Shown here: positions 1 through 20,543 of the stretch, in pieces
Numbering within the stretch: the stretch's first letter is position 1
Layout: every line of letters begins with the position of its first letter
From: Paraspadella gotoi
Lineage: Eukaryota; Chaetognatha
Direction: 5' to 3'
Length of the DNA: 64,000 nucleotides
NCBI GenBank assembly: GCA_051294375.1
Contig: CM119263.1
Coordinates: 31,417,476-31,481,475 of the forward strand
Made by a program: the position numbers and the translations under genes
The notes under the pieces: generated by a model
Database searches by the model: none
What the model was told of the DNA's origin: nothing
What the model saw: only the letters and a program-made list of their open reading frames with translations

Positions 1-711
1 AAAATTATCACCCTACTATCAGCCGCAGCATCACCCCTTGTTTTTTTTTCAGAATTAATAAATAACCACAAGATCTCAGATCATCAAAAAAAGAAAAAAA
101 AGAAAAAAGTCAAATCTCATTTCTCCTTTTTTACGTCGACGGATAATAATATTTGTGCCAAATTAGTTCCCTTCCTTTTTTTCCCAGTTTTTTCGTCAAT
201 CGTGATGTTCTCGCCTCCACGTCTCTCAAGAAAAAATTAAAACAAGTTCCTCCTTTTCTCTCTCTCTCTCTCTCTCACTATCTGTCTGTCTGTGTGTCTC
301 TCCCTCTTTCTTTTTTTTCTCCCCCATCAAAGAGGCCAGCGACTGAAATTTTTAATTGTTTTTAACCCCCCTTAAAAAAAGCTGCACATCTAACAACAAC
401 AACAAGTCTTAACATCTTCGCCGCTTTTTTTTCCTTCGCGTTTCTCGTCTTTGTCTTTTTTTTTTGGTCGTCGTGTGGCACCGCATCAAAAATAAGAATT
501 CAAACAAAACTCTCCCCCAAGACAAAACAAAAAAAAAACAAAACAGCGGCGAATCAGCGGCACGCCCCCTTGTTATTTGATCTTGAAGCGAGAGTCGCCT
601 TCAGTTCAAGCGACAACTAAATCTTAAGAGAGAGAGAGCGAGACGATCCTCCCTAAAACCTCTCTCTCTCTCTCGCTCCGCCTCTCCCCATTCCCCCTTT
701 CTCCCTCCGCC
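1..711 (+). promoter_or_regulatory. upstream region and 5' leader of calcineurin A
   Basis: This stretch has no coding potential. It is pyrimidine-rich with several (CT)n runs (about 258-276 and 660-674) and becomes richer in CpG in the last 150 bases before the ATG. I see no TATA box at a position I would trust. The transcription start and any leader intron cannot be fixed from sequence alone. Confidence 0.5.
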
Positions 712-10088
<9,377 letters not shown>

Positions 10089-10578
10089 TCGCAGAGTAAA
10101 AAAAATTATCCTACTTTTTTTTTTATTGAAGACAATTGAAAAATTCCCCCATAAAAAAAGCGTCGGCGCTGCTCTGACGCTGCTGCGATATATATTCGAG
10201 GGTGGTTAGAAGAGGGAGCGATCCCTATTTTATTTTCGAACCTCGGAAGAAATTGTGTCTTTCTCTCTCTTTTGACGCCGAATGATCATCGCTAAAAAAA
10301 CTGATTTTAAAAGAGTGGACCCAATTTCATGTCTTTATAAATAATCCGGTTTTTTTAAAATATACTATATGACTTCCAAGATTTATCTTATTTTTTTCAA
10401 ATCTTGCGCGTGGGTCAAAGGGAGCGTTCTTGACATTATTCCACTAAGAGAGAAGTTTCTTTTTTTTATTATTTTTTTTAGATAAATGTTGTGGATTAAT
10501 TAATTCATCCGCGCGGTCATCCATTCCTTTTTCTAATCTGCATTTTAAATTTCTCCGCTTTCTGATATCGAGCGCGCG

Positions 10579-10594
10579 TCTCTCTCTCTCTCTC

Positions 10595-10656
<62 letters not shown>
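10579..10656 (+). repeat. (CT)n microsatellite
   Basis: This is a CT dinucleotide run with two early interruptions, followed by CCCC and a short (CA)n. The Ser/Leu and Arg/Glu open frames across it are artefacts of the repeat. Confidence 0.95.
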
Positions 10657-10658
<2 letters not shown>

Positions 10659-10868
10659 CCACACACACACACACAAACGGATTTCGTATGGACGTTGATT
10701 CTGTGTGTAACAGAGACAGGAAAAAACAACTCCATAAAATCTATCACTCTTTTTTATTATATCTGCATTAAAATTCATTTCTCTCTCTTTAGCGTTTTTC
10801 CATTTAATATAACGTAGCTGTACGGATATCTATTAGTATAATAAAAACCAAGAGACAAGGCATTCGCT

Positions 10869-10869
10869 T

Positions 10870-10959
<90 letters not shown>
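10869..10959 (+). repeat. (CT)n microsatellite
   Basis: This is about 90 bases of nearly perfect CT dinucleotide, ending just before TAGTCACG. Confidence 0.95.
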
Positions 10960-13900
10960 GTCACGAACCGTTCGTCCTCATGTCATCTTAATAATTATTA
11001 TTACAATTTCGCATGAATTATCTTTTTTTATTTAAAAGAAAAACCCAATCGAGTTTCTTTAAACTTCTCTTTGTCTCTTTTTCGCCGAAAAATGTGGAAT
11101 CTTGTCTTGTTAATATTATACAACAACAACAACTAGTCTCATTGTTAGTATTCGAATTTATTAATTTTTACGCCGAGCGTTTCTATTATTTTGTTCATTT
11201 TTGGTTTTTTGTCTTTACGATTAAAAAAAATGTCCGACGCCAATTTGACTCCTCGCGAACTTGAGCAAGCAATCATACGGTATCCAACTTTTTCGCAAGC
11301 TTTTTCGCAAGCTTTTTCCTTTTTAAATCCGCGAAAACTTTTTTAATTTTCATCCAAAAGGACGTAGCTTACTCTGTCGTCATTGCCCGATGTTATAAAA
11401 CGACGTATTAAAAACTGATTAGCCGTCGTTTTTTTAATTTTATTAGATGCCTTCTTGCGCGTTTGGTCGAATCATGTTTCTTAAATTAATAAGGACTGAT
11501 GCTATATCTTCGTTCATTGTTTTCGTAAAAAAAGTAATTAAATGGTTTTCTCTCTCTTTTTCTTTCTCTCTCTTTTATTCTTTCCTCTCTTTCTCTCTCT
11601 CTCTTTCTTTCCACTCCATTCTTTTCCCCTCAAATTTCTAAACGAATTTAGTTTTAATTAAAAAAAAAATGAATTAACTGTTTTTAAAACGAATTATTAA
11701 TATTTTAGTCAATTATTCTCTCTCTGGATCGCATCGCTTTTTCTTTCTCTCTCTCTCTCTCTTTTTATTTTCCCCATCCTAAAATCTACTTATAGTAATA
11801 ATAATAATAATAAATTCCTTTGCGAAGCTGTAAACCGCGCTTGTCGCTGTCGTTTTTCCCCCACGATTTAAAAAAAAATGGCTCCTCGCGACGCCGAGGG
11901 GAAAAACTCATAGTATCGCTATTCTCTGCGCCAATTTACTTTTTTTATGAATGTTACGATTAAAACAAAAAAAACCCTTATTATTAATTTTAAATGTTTT
12001 TAATTTGGACAACAAAAACCAAAGTTAATACAATAATCTTTCTCTTTCTATCTCGCGCATCTTTCTCGCTTTTTACCGCAAAAAAATGTAAACTGGGAAT
12101 AAATTGATTCTCTCTCTCTCTACCTCTCGCTCCCTCTCTCTTTCTCTCTCTCCCCCTCTCGCTCCCTTTCTCTTTCTCTCTCTCCCTCTCTCCCCCTCTC
12201 GCTCTCTATCTCTATCTCTATCTCTCATTCTCTCATCCATTAAAAATTATATAAAAAAAAAAGAACAAACTCCGTCTGCCAAAGAAAAAGAACGCCGCTG
12301 CTGAATCCATATTTACGTATATCCTTTTTCCCGATATCCGTTCATTGGCTTCCTAGTTTTTTGGATAATAAATTCAAGAGGAAATTAAATTAATATATCT
12401 TTTTTTTTTTTGTGGTTGAGGGTCGGACGACGATGGGTCGGGAGTTTGAAGGCATCCACATTGACCATATGGCTTAAAAACTTATTGCGTCTCCCATTGC
12501 TGTCACCTTTGTTGGTGTTGCAATTATTTTTAGTTGGGATTGATAAATCATCGACTAGGCGATTCTGGTCACAGTTATCAATGATACAATTAAGAAGAGG
12601 ATAATAAGTAATAACTCAAAAGTAATAACCTAAGTCACCATATCAGTGCTCTGTTTTTCAGTTGCACTGGCGATACTATCTCTTTTCTCTTCCATCTTTC
12701 TTCCACATTGCGATACTGCAATCGACAGCTTCTCCAATGATTTTCATTCATCGTGCTATTCTTTCATTGACTGCTTAAATTTGTCGATGACTTCCCAACC
12801 AAAGCAATTGCCCGACACAGTCATTGCCGATGCAATTTGCCGACAATGCCATTTCCAACTTTGCCGTAGTTGGTGAAATTAGCTGTCGATGTCACTCCCA
12901 TTGCAATCAGTTGCCATTGCTGACGCTATTGCTGGGGTTATTAGCCACCATCACCATATTTGATCCTATTGGCAAGCAATGCGATTGATGCTATCGTATT
13001 GCAATTTATCGCAATAAACACTATTGGCTGCCGACTTTTCCCGTCACAATTGGGCGGTGTGGTTGTCATCCCCCAATGCCGGTACAATTTGCCGAGAATG
13101 CCATTGCCGACGCGATTGGCTGATTCAATCGATCGCCATCTTTTCCCACCAATCGTCGTCCTCCTTCTGCCGAGGGCGACGCCGGAATTCCTTCTCCATT
13201 CCATCCGCTTTTTATTAAAGGCGTCAGTCAGTCTGTCAGTAGTCCCAATGGAGGAATTCCGGAGACTGCCCTCTTTTTTTTGCCTTTTTTCCGTTCAGAA
13301 TATCTCTCTCCCTACGTTTTCCATTTTTAACTGGATTTCTTTTTTTATTTTAGTTTTTTAATTTTCTTTTGGTCTAACAGTTTATTTTGGGGGGGGGGGA
13401 GTGAGGAATTATTTATCGGATCAACTCTCGTTTTAAATGTGTAATATATAGTTAAATGTTTTTCCGTATTTCTCTCTTTTTTAAGTTATCCTTCGTACAT
13501 CTTGCCGTATTTCATTGCTAGTGTATCGGCGAAACAAAACAAAAAACAAGAGGAATGAATTAATCTCGTTCTTAGAGAAACAGCAGCTCAGCTCAATGGC
13601 AGCATTAACGGATTTTAAAACTCTTCTTGTCGCTTAGGCTATAATGCTCCGCAAGGAAGATGTATTGTAATATTATCACGCAGTTATATATATATATTTT
13701 GAACGTTTCAATGTTTTCTTAACGTATAATCCACTTATTTTTTAGAGACAAATTTCCTGTAAAAAAAAATTACGGTTCGATTATATTTTTAAGTTTTTTT
13801 GTTTTTTTAAATCACAAATTCTTTTTCCTCATTCAATCCCCACTTTTTTTAATCTTTACGGATTAAAAAACAAACAAACAAAGCGTTAAAAACTTTTGTT

Positions 13901-16699
13901 TTAAATAAAAAGCTGTACGGAAGTCTATGAATTTTGCAGTGTTCTTATTGGCTTTAAAATAGATCCACCCTCATGGACTCCGGTTATTGCAAAAAAAAAA
14001 ATGCGAGGGAATCAATGAAGACAATTGACGTCACGTGACGAATTTCACCTTCATGTTAAGAATCGAGCTGAAATCCGGACAAATTTTTGGTGGAGCAGAC
14101 GAGCCTCTCTTTTTCTCATCCAGCATCTTGTACATTTCCTTTTTTTTTTTTTTTTTTTTTTGCATTATTATGGTGTGAAAAAAAAAAGTTTGTCATGTTG
14201 GCGCTCCTTGTTTCATTCTCTTTCTCTCCCCCTCCCCCCCCCTCCCCGGAATCAAGCCGTACGAAAACAAACGCTACCATAAAAAAATAAAATGCAAATT
14301 TTCTCTCTTGAGCATGTTCGCCACATTTCCTTTTTCCCTGTCTTTTCCCTTTTTCCCTTTCTTTTCCCTTTTTCTCCTCTTTCCTTATTCCTATCTTTCC
14401 CTTCTCTTTCGCATGTTCGTACACGTTATTTCTCGATTCTCCCCCTTGTTTTTTTTTTCTCGCCCCCCCCCCGGGAAACATTTAGTCGCCAACATGAGGT
14501 AACCTAAATCTGTACGCATTATAATTTTTCGTATATATATATAAAAAAAATAATATTGTGTGGCCTCGCGCTCGGGGCGACTTTATTTTGCATTTATATA
14601 TATTGACAACCGTGGTTCACTATTAGTTAACTTCTAATTTCTTAAATTATGATTAGAGATTGTTTTTTTCGTTGGGGAAGACGGAAACTCTCGTCAACGG
14701 TCAATAGCGACATTAAAAAAAAAATTAAGATTCCGGAAAACAAAAATGTTAACGAAACGAAATAATGTTTTCCCCTTTAAAAAATGTTTTCTTTTTCCTC
14801 TTCCGCTCTTGGTGAGAAAAAGAAATGAGTCGTTACGGTATTTGATTTTTTTATTATTTTTTTTTTGCTTGGGTAGTATTAGTACGGTTCATTTTCTGCT
14901 ATATGTGATTATTCGTTTTATACTACTTTTTTTGGTGTGGCAATGATTAATCGTTAACTAGTCACTTTTTTCGTTCATCCTTTCTTCCTCCACCCCCTTC
15001 CCCCAGCCGAGCCGCAAAAAACGTATTTTGAACCGTCAAACAGCTTTTCTTTTTTTTCAGTATCTCTACATTTTCGACTTTCATACCGCGAGGCCTTCCT
15101 CTTTTTCTGCCCAAGCGCACAATAGTACAATTTTTTGTTTTTTAATTTTCATTGTTTGTATTTCGTATTTTTAGCGAACAATGTTGACACATCGACCGTT
15201 GTCGCGTGTTTTCTGTCCATTTTGCCCTTTTCTCTCCCTTTCTCTCTCTCTCTCTCTCTCCCCATTAGCATGACTGTGTCATGAACGATGCTAAAAAAAC
15301 AAAACAACTAAAATTGTACAATAATGTAATTTGCCTGTTTTTTTTTAAATTACGGTGACGGACTGATCGATCAAACATTTTCTCTGAGAATCAATAGGAA
15401 CAAAAAAAAATGTAGCTACGAAACATAAACATATTCTGCTTTTTTGATTTATTTATCCAATATTCAGGGGTGATATATATATTTAGTCTCGCTATTGTCT
15501 GATTTTAAAATAATAAAAACTGTAGAGTAGAAAATCTTATATTACTATTAAATTGATTTTAGAAAAAAAAGCGGTTATGATTAAAAAAAAATATACGGAG
15601 ACTTGTTTTGTTTCTTTTTTATCACATATCACAACAATTGTGGTTTTTCAATTTTAACGCTTACCAATGAGATTTTTCTTTCTTTCTTGGAGCTCAGAGA
15701 ATGGCGACTCAATCAAGCCCGCTCCCCTTTCTCTCGTTTTTAGAACCACCTAGTTGTTACTTGGCAAGGTAGAATTATCAGCGGGCCTTGGTATCTTACA
15801 AAAATATAACCGTAAATATAGATTCCTTTGTTTATGGTATAATATCCATGCATCTTGAAAGAAATTATACCATTCTCAAATTCTTTTAATTGAAAAAAGG
15901 TTAATGGCATACAAAGTGAATGATTATGTGCATATTTTCTCGGCAGTATATTTCCTTTTTTTAACTTTTAAGTGTAAAAAATAAGTTTGACCGAGTAATA
16001 ACCTTATTCGTACCTACGATACTACATTTAAACACATGTATGCCACTAGCTTATAATATCACATACTATTATATCACCTTCATACCTGGTGTTTTGTTTT
16101 ACAATGTTTTTTTCTGGTAACCAGTTTTATGAACATTTCTTCTCTTTTATAAATACTCTTTTTATTATTGTAAACATGGCTAAATTTTTCTCATTGGACG
16201 TTACAAGTGTCTCCACCCATTTCTATGCTTTATTGCCAGTTTAAATGAGACAGTCATTTGATCCAAATCCAAGAGCTAGATCTGAGAACGAGAGAAATTT
16301 TCTGTCTTTAACTAATATATGACAAGATCGACAACACTACGAGCACCGTGGGATGACAAGCGAGACGTCCTTTCTGGATTGCCTAAGAGACGGATTTCTA
16401 TCAATTTGACGCGTTTGCAATTGATAAGATTTTAGAAAATCAATTTCAGTGTTTAATCCAGGGATGTGGAGCCGGAGCCGGAGCCGGAGCTGGAGCCGCC
16501 GGAGCCGAGCTTTTTTTGCCGGAGCCGGAGCCGGAGCCAGAATTTTTATCTGGCCGGAGCCGGAGCTGGAGCCGGAGCCGAAAAAAAATTTTGACCGGAG
16601 CCGGAGCTGGAGCCGGAGCCGAAATAAAAATGCCCGGCTCCAGCTCCATAAAAATAAAATAAGATTATAATTATCAAATTAAATATTAAAAAAAAAAGA

Positions 16700-16803
16700 G
16701 TGATGGAGGCCTTAAACCACCAAAGCCTGTCCAAAGTCAGGGGCAAGATAGCTTATTTATTAAATGAATGGATAATTTTTATATTGGTTGTACCAATTTC
16801 ATA
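16700..16803 (+). repeat. 105-bp dispersed repeat, copy 1
   Basis: It begins GATGGAGGCCTTAAACCACC and ends with ATTGGTTGTACCAATTTCAT. The right end contains the near-palindrome ATTGGTTGTACCAAT. Full or partial copies are at 17797-17851 (+), 19226-19258 (-), 29471-29523 (-) and 33343-33446 (+). It is nested in the hAT-type element here. The family is unknown to me. Confidence 0.8.
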
Positions 16804-16866
16804 ATATTGATTTTTATAATTTATGAAAATTTTAAACTTACTTGTTTCATTATTTTCTATTTTTAT

Positions 16867-16876
16867 NNNNNNNNNN
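16867..16876. other. assembly gap (10 N)
   Basis: Ten undetermined bases lie inside the hAT-type element, close to its right inverted repeat. Confidence 1.
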
Positions 16877-17256
16877 CACATCCCTGGTTTAATCAATATG
16901 AATATCGTTTTCAAGAAGGTTTAACCATTTGTTTCTTAATCTTAATTGGACGTTTACCAAATCAAGATATCGACAAAAAATAACAGCTTGTGTGTCACCT
17001 TTTTTGGGCATTGTGACACTGACAGCTATCTTTTAATTAATTGGAACGTATCAATTTGGCGCGGATTGTATAGCTACCTTCAGAAATCTGTTTTTGTTGC
17101 AACTGAAAGAAAATATAAACTGAAGTTGAGAATAATTCTGATTCCTGGTAGGTTTTTTACAAGCTCCGTCGCTTCATCCAGAATCGATATTGTTACGCAA
17201 GGTTGGGATGTTGCGTTCACCCCTTAAGCCTCAACAACTGAAAAATTGTTAAGTAA

Positions 17257-17356
17257 AATTTTACTTTCGCCGACCGAAGTTTCGGCGTCTTTTGAAATAA
17301 CCTTAACCACACTTAACCCTAAACCCCCGTTGGCCACGGTCGGCGAAAGTAAAATT
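17257..17356. mobile_element. 100-bp inverted-repeat element (mini-MITE)
   Basis: A perfect 20-bp inverted repeat, AATTTTACTTTCGCCGACCG and its complement, bounds a 60-base middle that contains AACCTTAACC and TTAACCCTAAACCC words. The whole could fold into one hairpin. The target duplication is unclear and the superfamily cannot be assigned. Confidence 0.65.
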
Positions 17357-17796
17357 AATATTTGTTAATATTAATATTTATTCTGCTTGTATATAAATTT
17401 TATGTGTGCAGCGGGAGTCGCAAGTGGCAATATTTTGATACCGCAATAATTTTATTCTATAGACATGAATTAAAATCTTAATTGACAGTCTGTTTATGAA
17501 AACTTCGAATTTAGATGTCGCGATGGTTTGGAAATTCAATTTCATTTTTTTTCCGGAAAGAAACAAAAGGGGAACTCCTTTTGGGAATAAGAGCTTATTT
17601 ATTACAATTACTGACGGCTCTTTGCGACTTCGGACCCGCTGTGTCCGCTTCTGTCAGCTTGGCCTTTTCTATCTATAAATATTTAAAAATTAATTACTAG
17701 GGTATAGAGCCATATTATAAATTTTTTGTCCATTAAAAGTATCATTAAAAAAATATAAATATTCGTTTGAGCATGTGCTATTATTTTGTAAGTGCG

Positions 17797-17851
17797 ATGG
17801 AGGCCTTAAACCACCATATCCTGTCCAAAGTCAGGGGCAAGATAGCATATA
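17797..17851 (+). repeat. 105-bp dispersed repeat, copy 2 (left half only)
   Basis: It shares the GATGGAGGCCTTAAACCACC start and the CTGTCCAAAGTCAGGGGCAA core with the full copies. It stops after GATAGC, so the right half is missing. Confidence 0.75.
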
Positions 17852-18029
17852 GGTCAGGCTGTAACTGTTTCGGAAATGGAGCGATAAAAATTCTCGAACG
17901 TAAATTCGTGATTTACTTCGCGGGGGTGACGATTAATCGCGTTTCTCTGACGGGTTGAACACTTTTTTCTGTCAATCGATTTTAACTTTAACAAATAAAC
18001 GGATCAGAATTTGATCAGACTCTGAAAAC

Positions 18030-18105
18030 GATATATATGTACAATATATATGTATATGTGTGTGTGTATGTATGTGTATATGTATATATATGTACATTGT
18101 ACAAT
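18030..18105 (+). repeat. (TA/TG)n microsatellite
   Basis: Alternating purine-pyrimidine DNA mixes TATA, TGTG and GTAC words, with TGTACA near each end. Confidence 0.8.
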
Positions 18106-19225
18106 TGGGGGACAATGTATAGAGAACATCTCTCTTCTTATCGGCCTCATTAATTGATCTTTTGTCACTCATTACGCTCAGTCTGTTTAGATGATTTATC
18201 TTTTGTTAGCCATTTAATTACACATTCATTTTTGTTTCGTACCAACTTTCAGGCATAATTAAATTTTGTTGTTTGACACAATAATTGACAATCAGCAAAG
18301 TTCGAGGATTTCAAAGAACTTAAGCTCGATTCTCGTATTCACGTACTTCGAGATGTTTATGATTAAACTACTACTAACTCCTGAGCTACGGTTAGCTTAT
18401 AAGGCAATTATATTTAAAAGCGAGAAAAGGAAAAGATCAAGAATCCATCACCTGGAAGACGAGAGAGCCCCTTCGTCGCGACCGACAAGACCAGCAACTC
18501 TTTCTGCAACCGCATCCACGTCAATTTCATCGCGAAAGAATGAGGTGGGTGAGGTCGTAGTCAGTCTGTCAGTTTTAAACCTTATATCTCTTAACAGATA
18601 GCGCGGAATAAACGTCGAATGGTCGCAATGACGTTGATCGATGTGAGCCCAAAAAAAGTTTTGTTTTCCTCTCACCGTGAGACGAAACGGCGAAGACAAA
18701 AAGAGAAATCGTGACTCGATTTAATCGTCAAAACTTATTTCGATTTGACGGGGTTTTTTTTTATTTACTGTAAAGAATTTCGACTTTTTTAACTATCAGC
18801 TTCGCTCCTCCATATAATTTATTCTTAAAAACGTCGATAAATGTTTTTCGCTAAATTAACTTGAAAAAATATGAAGAATTTTAAAAAAAGTTGTTTTATT
18901 TTGCGTCGATGAATTGGGAGAAGAACATATTTAAAAAAAAAAAGATTTTTTTAAATTTTAGTTTCAAAAATTAAAATTTTTTTGTGCAAAAAATCTACTT
19001 TGAACAAATTTTTTGAAATTTTTTCTTGTTTTCGCTTCTGTTGACAAAGAAATTGACTATTTTTTTCTTTTTCCTCGGGATTCGATCTCAGATGTTAAAT
19101 GGAATTTAATGACTTTAAAGAAAATGAATGAAAAAACATCTAACGGTTTGAGCCACTACAGTACTTTTTTTGAATATTAAAAATATAGTGTGTAACTGAA
19201 AGAATTACGTAGCACGAGGATATGA

Positions 19226-19258
19226 AATTGGTACAACCAATATAAAATATATCAGAGA
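19226..19258 (-). repeat. 105-bp dispersed repeat, copy 3 (right end only)
   Basis: This is the reverse complement of the terminal segment ATTGGTTGTACCAATTTC. Only this end is recognisable. Confidence 0.6.
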
Positions 19259-19797
19259 TGGAAGTGTGGAGAGTGGCTGTCTGTGATGTCAGAGGCGCTG
19301 GGCATTTCACCGTCCGGGACGTGTCTTGACTTGAAAGGCATTCGTCCAACGAAGCACTAACTCATTCTCAAAGCTGTGGCAGACAACAATACCTTGATAG
19401 GCTGCAGCCAGATTATTTTTTAAAGAGGGTGGGGAAAGATAGAGGGGAAGGTAGTGGGGAGGGGAAGATGATGGGGAGGTGACCAGGTCGGCTGGGCCTG
19501 GCCCACTCCGTTATTACACATGTGCAACAAAAAAACGCGTCACTTTATAACATCGTCATCGATCGATGCATCATTTTTTTCGGACGACGATCTGTCATCG
19601 ACTTGGTCTCTTTGTCAGCTTCTCTGGTCCTGAGTCCACACGGATCCCTAGTTTCTAAACAGACGAACGAACGGAAAATTAGGAAATGCCTCTTTAAATA
19701 ATTGGCTTACATCAACTTGGTACACAGAAATCGAGACTTCTCCCCCTTTTTTTTCTTTTCTCGTCTTTTTTCGTCTGCTTTTTTCAAATAAATAAAG

Positions 19798-20543
19798 ATG
19801 GCGGACAAAAAGGAACCGAAAAGTCAAATCGCCGACGAACAGATTTGGCGGGAAACGATTTTGAAGGAATTGAAACATTTGATCTTCTTCACTCAATATG
19901 GATACAACCCTTACAACAAATACGAGAGGTAAGTCGACTGTCTCATCGGAAGATAAGTCAAGCGGAGAGAATCATTAATCTCTCTCTCTCTCTTTCTCTC
20001 TCAACAGTCTGGCCGACAAGCCAAACTCTCGCTCCACCACCTTCGGCACACCCGATCCGGACTTCTTCGTCTGCATGGACCGGAAGTACAACACGCCCAA
20101 GCTGAAGTATCCTTTTCCCCAGGCAAGGATGAATATGAACGCCGATGGAAAAATCCGTTTTCGATTTCGCGAAGGAAAAAAAATCAATCTTAATAAAAGC
20201 GAAGGGATCACGTGGGGAACCAGTTTGAATTTACAATTGAAGGATCTGTGATACAGGCTGTCGTAACATACGACCATTCGGGCGGTGTGTTCTTTTATTT
20301 AAGTGACAACCATTACTAATCTCGCCGTGCCATTACTGAAAAACAGAACTGACAAGACACTCTCCCCTTTTCACTTCCGTGCAGACCGAAGCTCAAGAGT
20401 ACGGATGGCACAGTACGGTTCTCTGTCCCGAGACGGCCCGCGACCCGCGCTTCTATCACGGATCCAAACAAAGCGAAATCACGAGATTCATGAACGAATA
20501 TTTCAAGTTGATCGACGCGATGAAGATGGCGGCAAAGTCTTGA
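19798..20543 (+). CDS. CFAP144: CFAP144 (FAM183 family) axonemal protein, three exons
   Basis: Exons: 19798-19928, 20008-20122, 20385-20543, giving 134 residues, the usual size of the family. CFAP144 is known as a microtubule inner protein of ciliary doublets, so the gene implies motile cilia or flagella in the organism. The N-terminal part keeps the I-x-RE-xx-LKE pattern and T-x-Y-xx-NP (residues about 16-40). The junction of exons 2 and 3 rebuilds KYPFPQTEAQEYGW, the best-conserved block. The tail keeps RF-x-H and a final helix. Intron 1 is GT-AG with a (CT)n acceptor tract. Intron 2 uses a GC donor (CAG|GCAAGG); a nearby GT would break the frame and the conserved block. The start is the first ATG, preceded by AATAAAG. 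Confidence 0.88.

Larger units (their letters stand above)
10089..16450 (+). other. 3' flank of calcineurin A: UTR and intergenic, no gene seen
   Basis: About 6.3 kb follow the stop codon. The content is AT-rich DNA with large (CT)n blocks, oligo-T and oligo-A runs. Between about 12.65 and 13.2 kb there is a degenerate stretch in which TTGCCGA/ATTGCC words recur irregularly. Several AATAAA-like words occur, so the true polyadenylation site cannot be chosen. Open frames here are short and low complexity. Confidence 0.55.
16459..16886. mobile_element. non-autonomous hAT-type transposon (MITE) with 8-bp target duplication
   Basis: The terminal inverted repeats are CAGGGATGTG and CACATCCCTG. The flanking direct repeat GTTTAATC is present at 16451-16458 and 16887-16894, and an 8-bp duplication is the hAT hallmark. 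The interior begins with a GGAGCC/GGAGCT-type minisatellite of about 180 bases that includes an inverted portion, followed by one copy of the 105-bp repeat described below. A 10-N assembly gap sits just before the right terminus, so the true length is unknown. There is no transposase, so it must have been mobilised in trans. Confidence 0.8.
16895..19797 (+). other. intergenic region between calcineurin A flank and CFAP144
   Basis: Apart from the small repeats listed separately, this is AT-rich DNA with a TG/TA-alternating microsatellite near 18030-18105 and a G-rich stretch at 19420-19500. One weak coding candidate lies on the minus strand near 18448-18545. It reads acidic-helical and ends at a plausible CAG|GTGATG donor, but no partner exon was found, so it is not called. 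Confidence 0.5.

Noticed and set aside
17300-17330. Telomere sequence (TTAACCCTAAACCC words)
   Set aside because: Only one or two degenerate units inside a 100-bp inverted-repeat element; not an array.
18448-18545. Minus-strand exon candidate DEIDVDAVAERVAGLVGRDE
   Set aside because: The composition is protein-like and a donor follows, but no acceptor, start codon or partner exon was found and the family is unknown.
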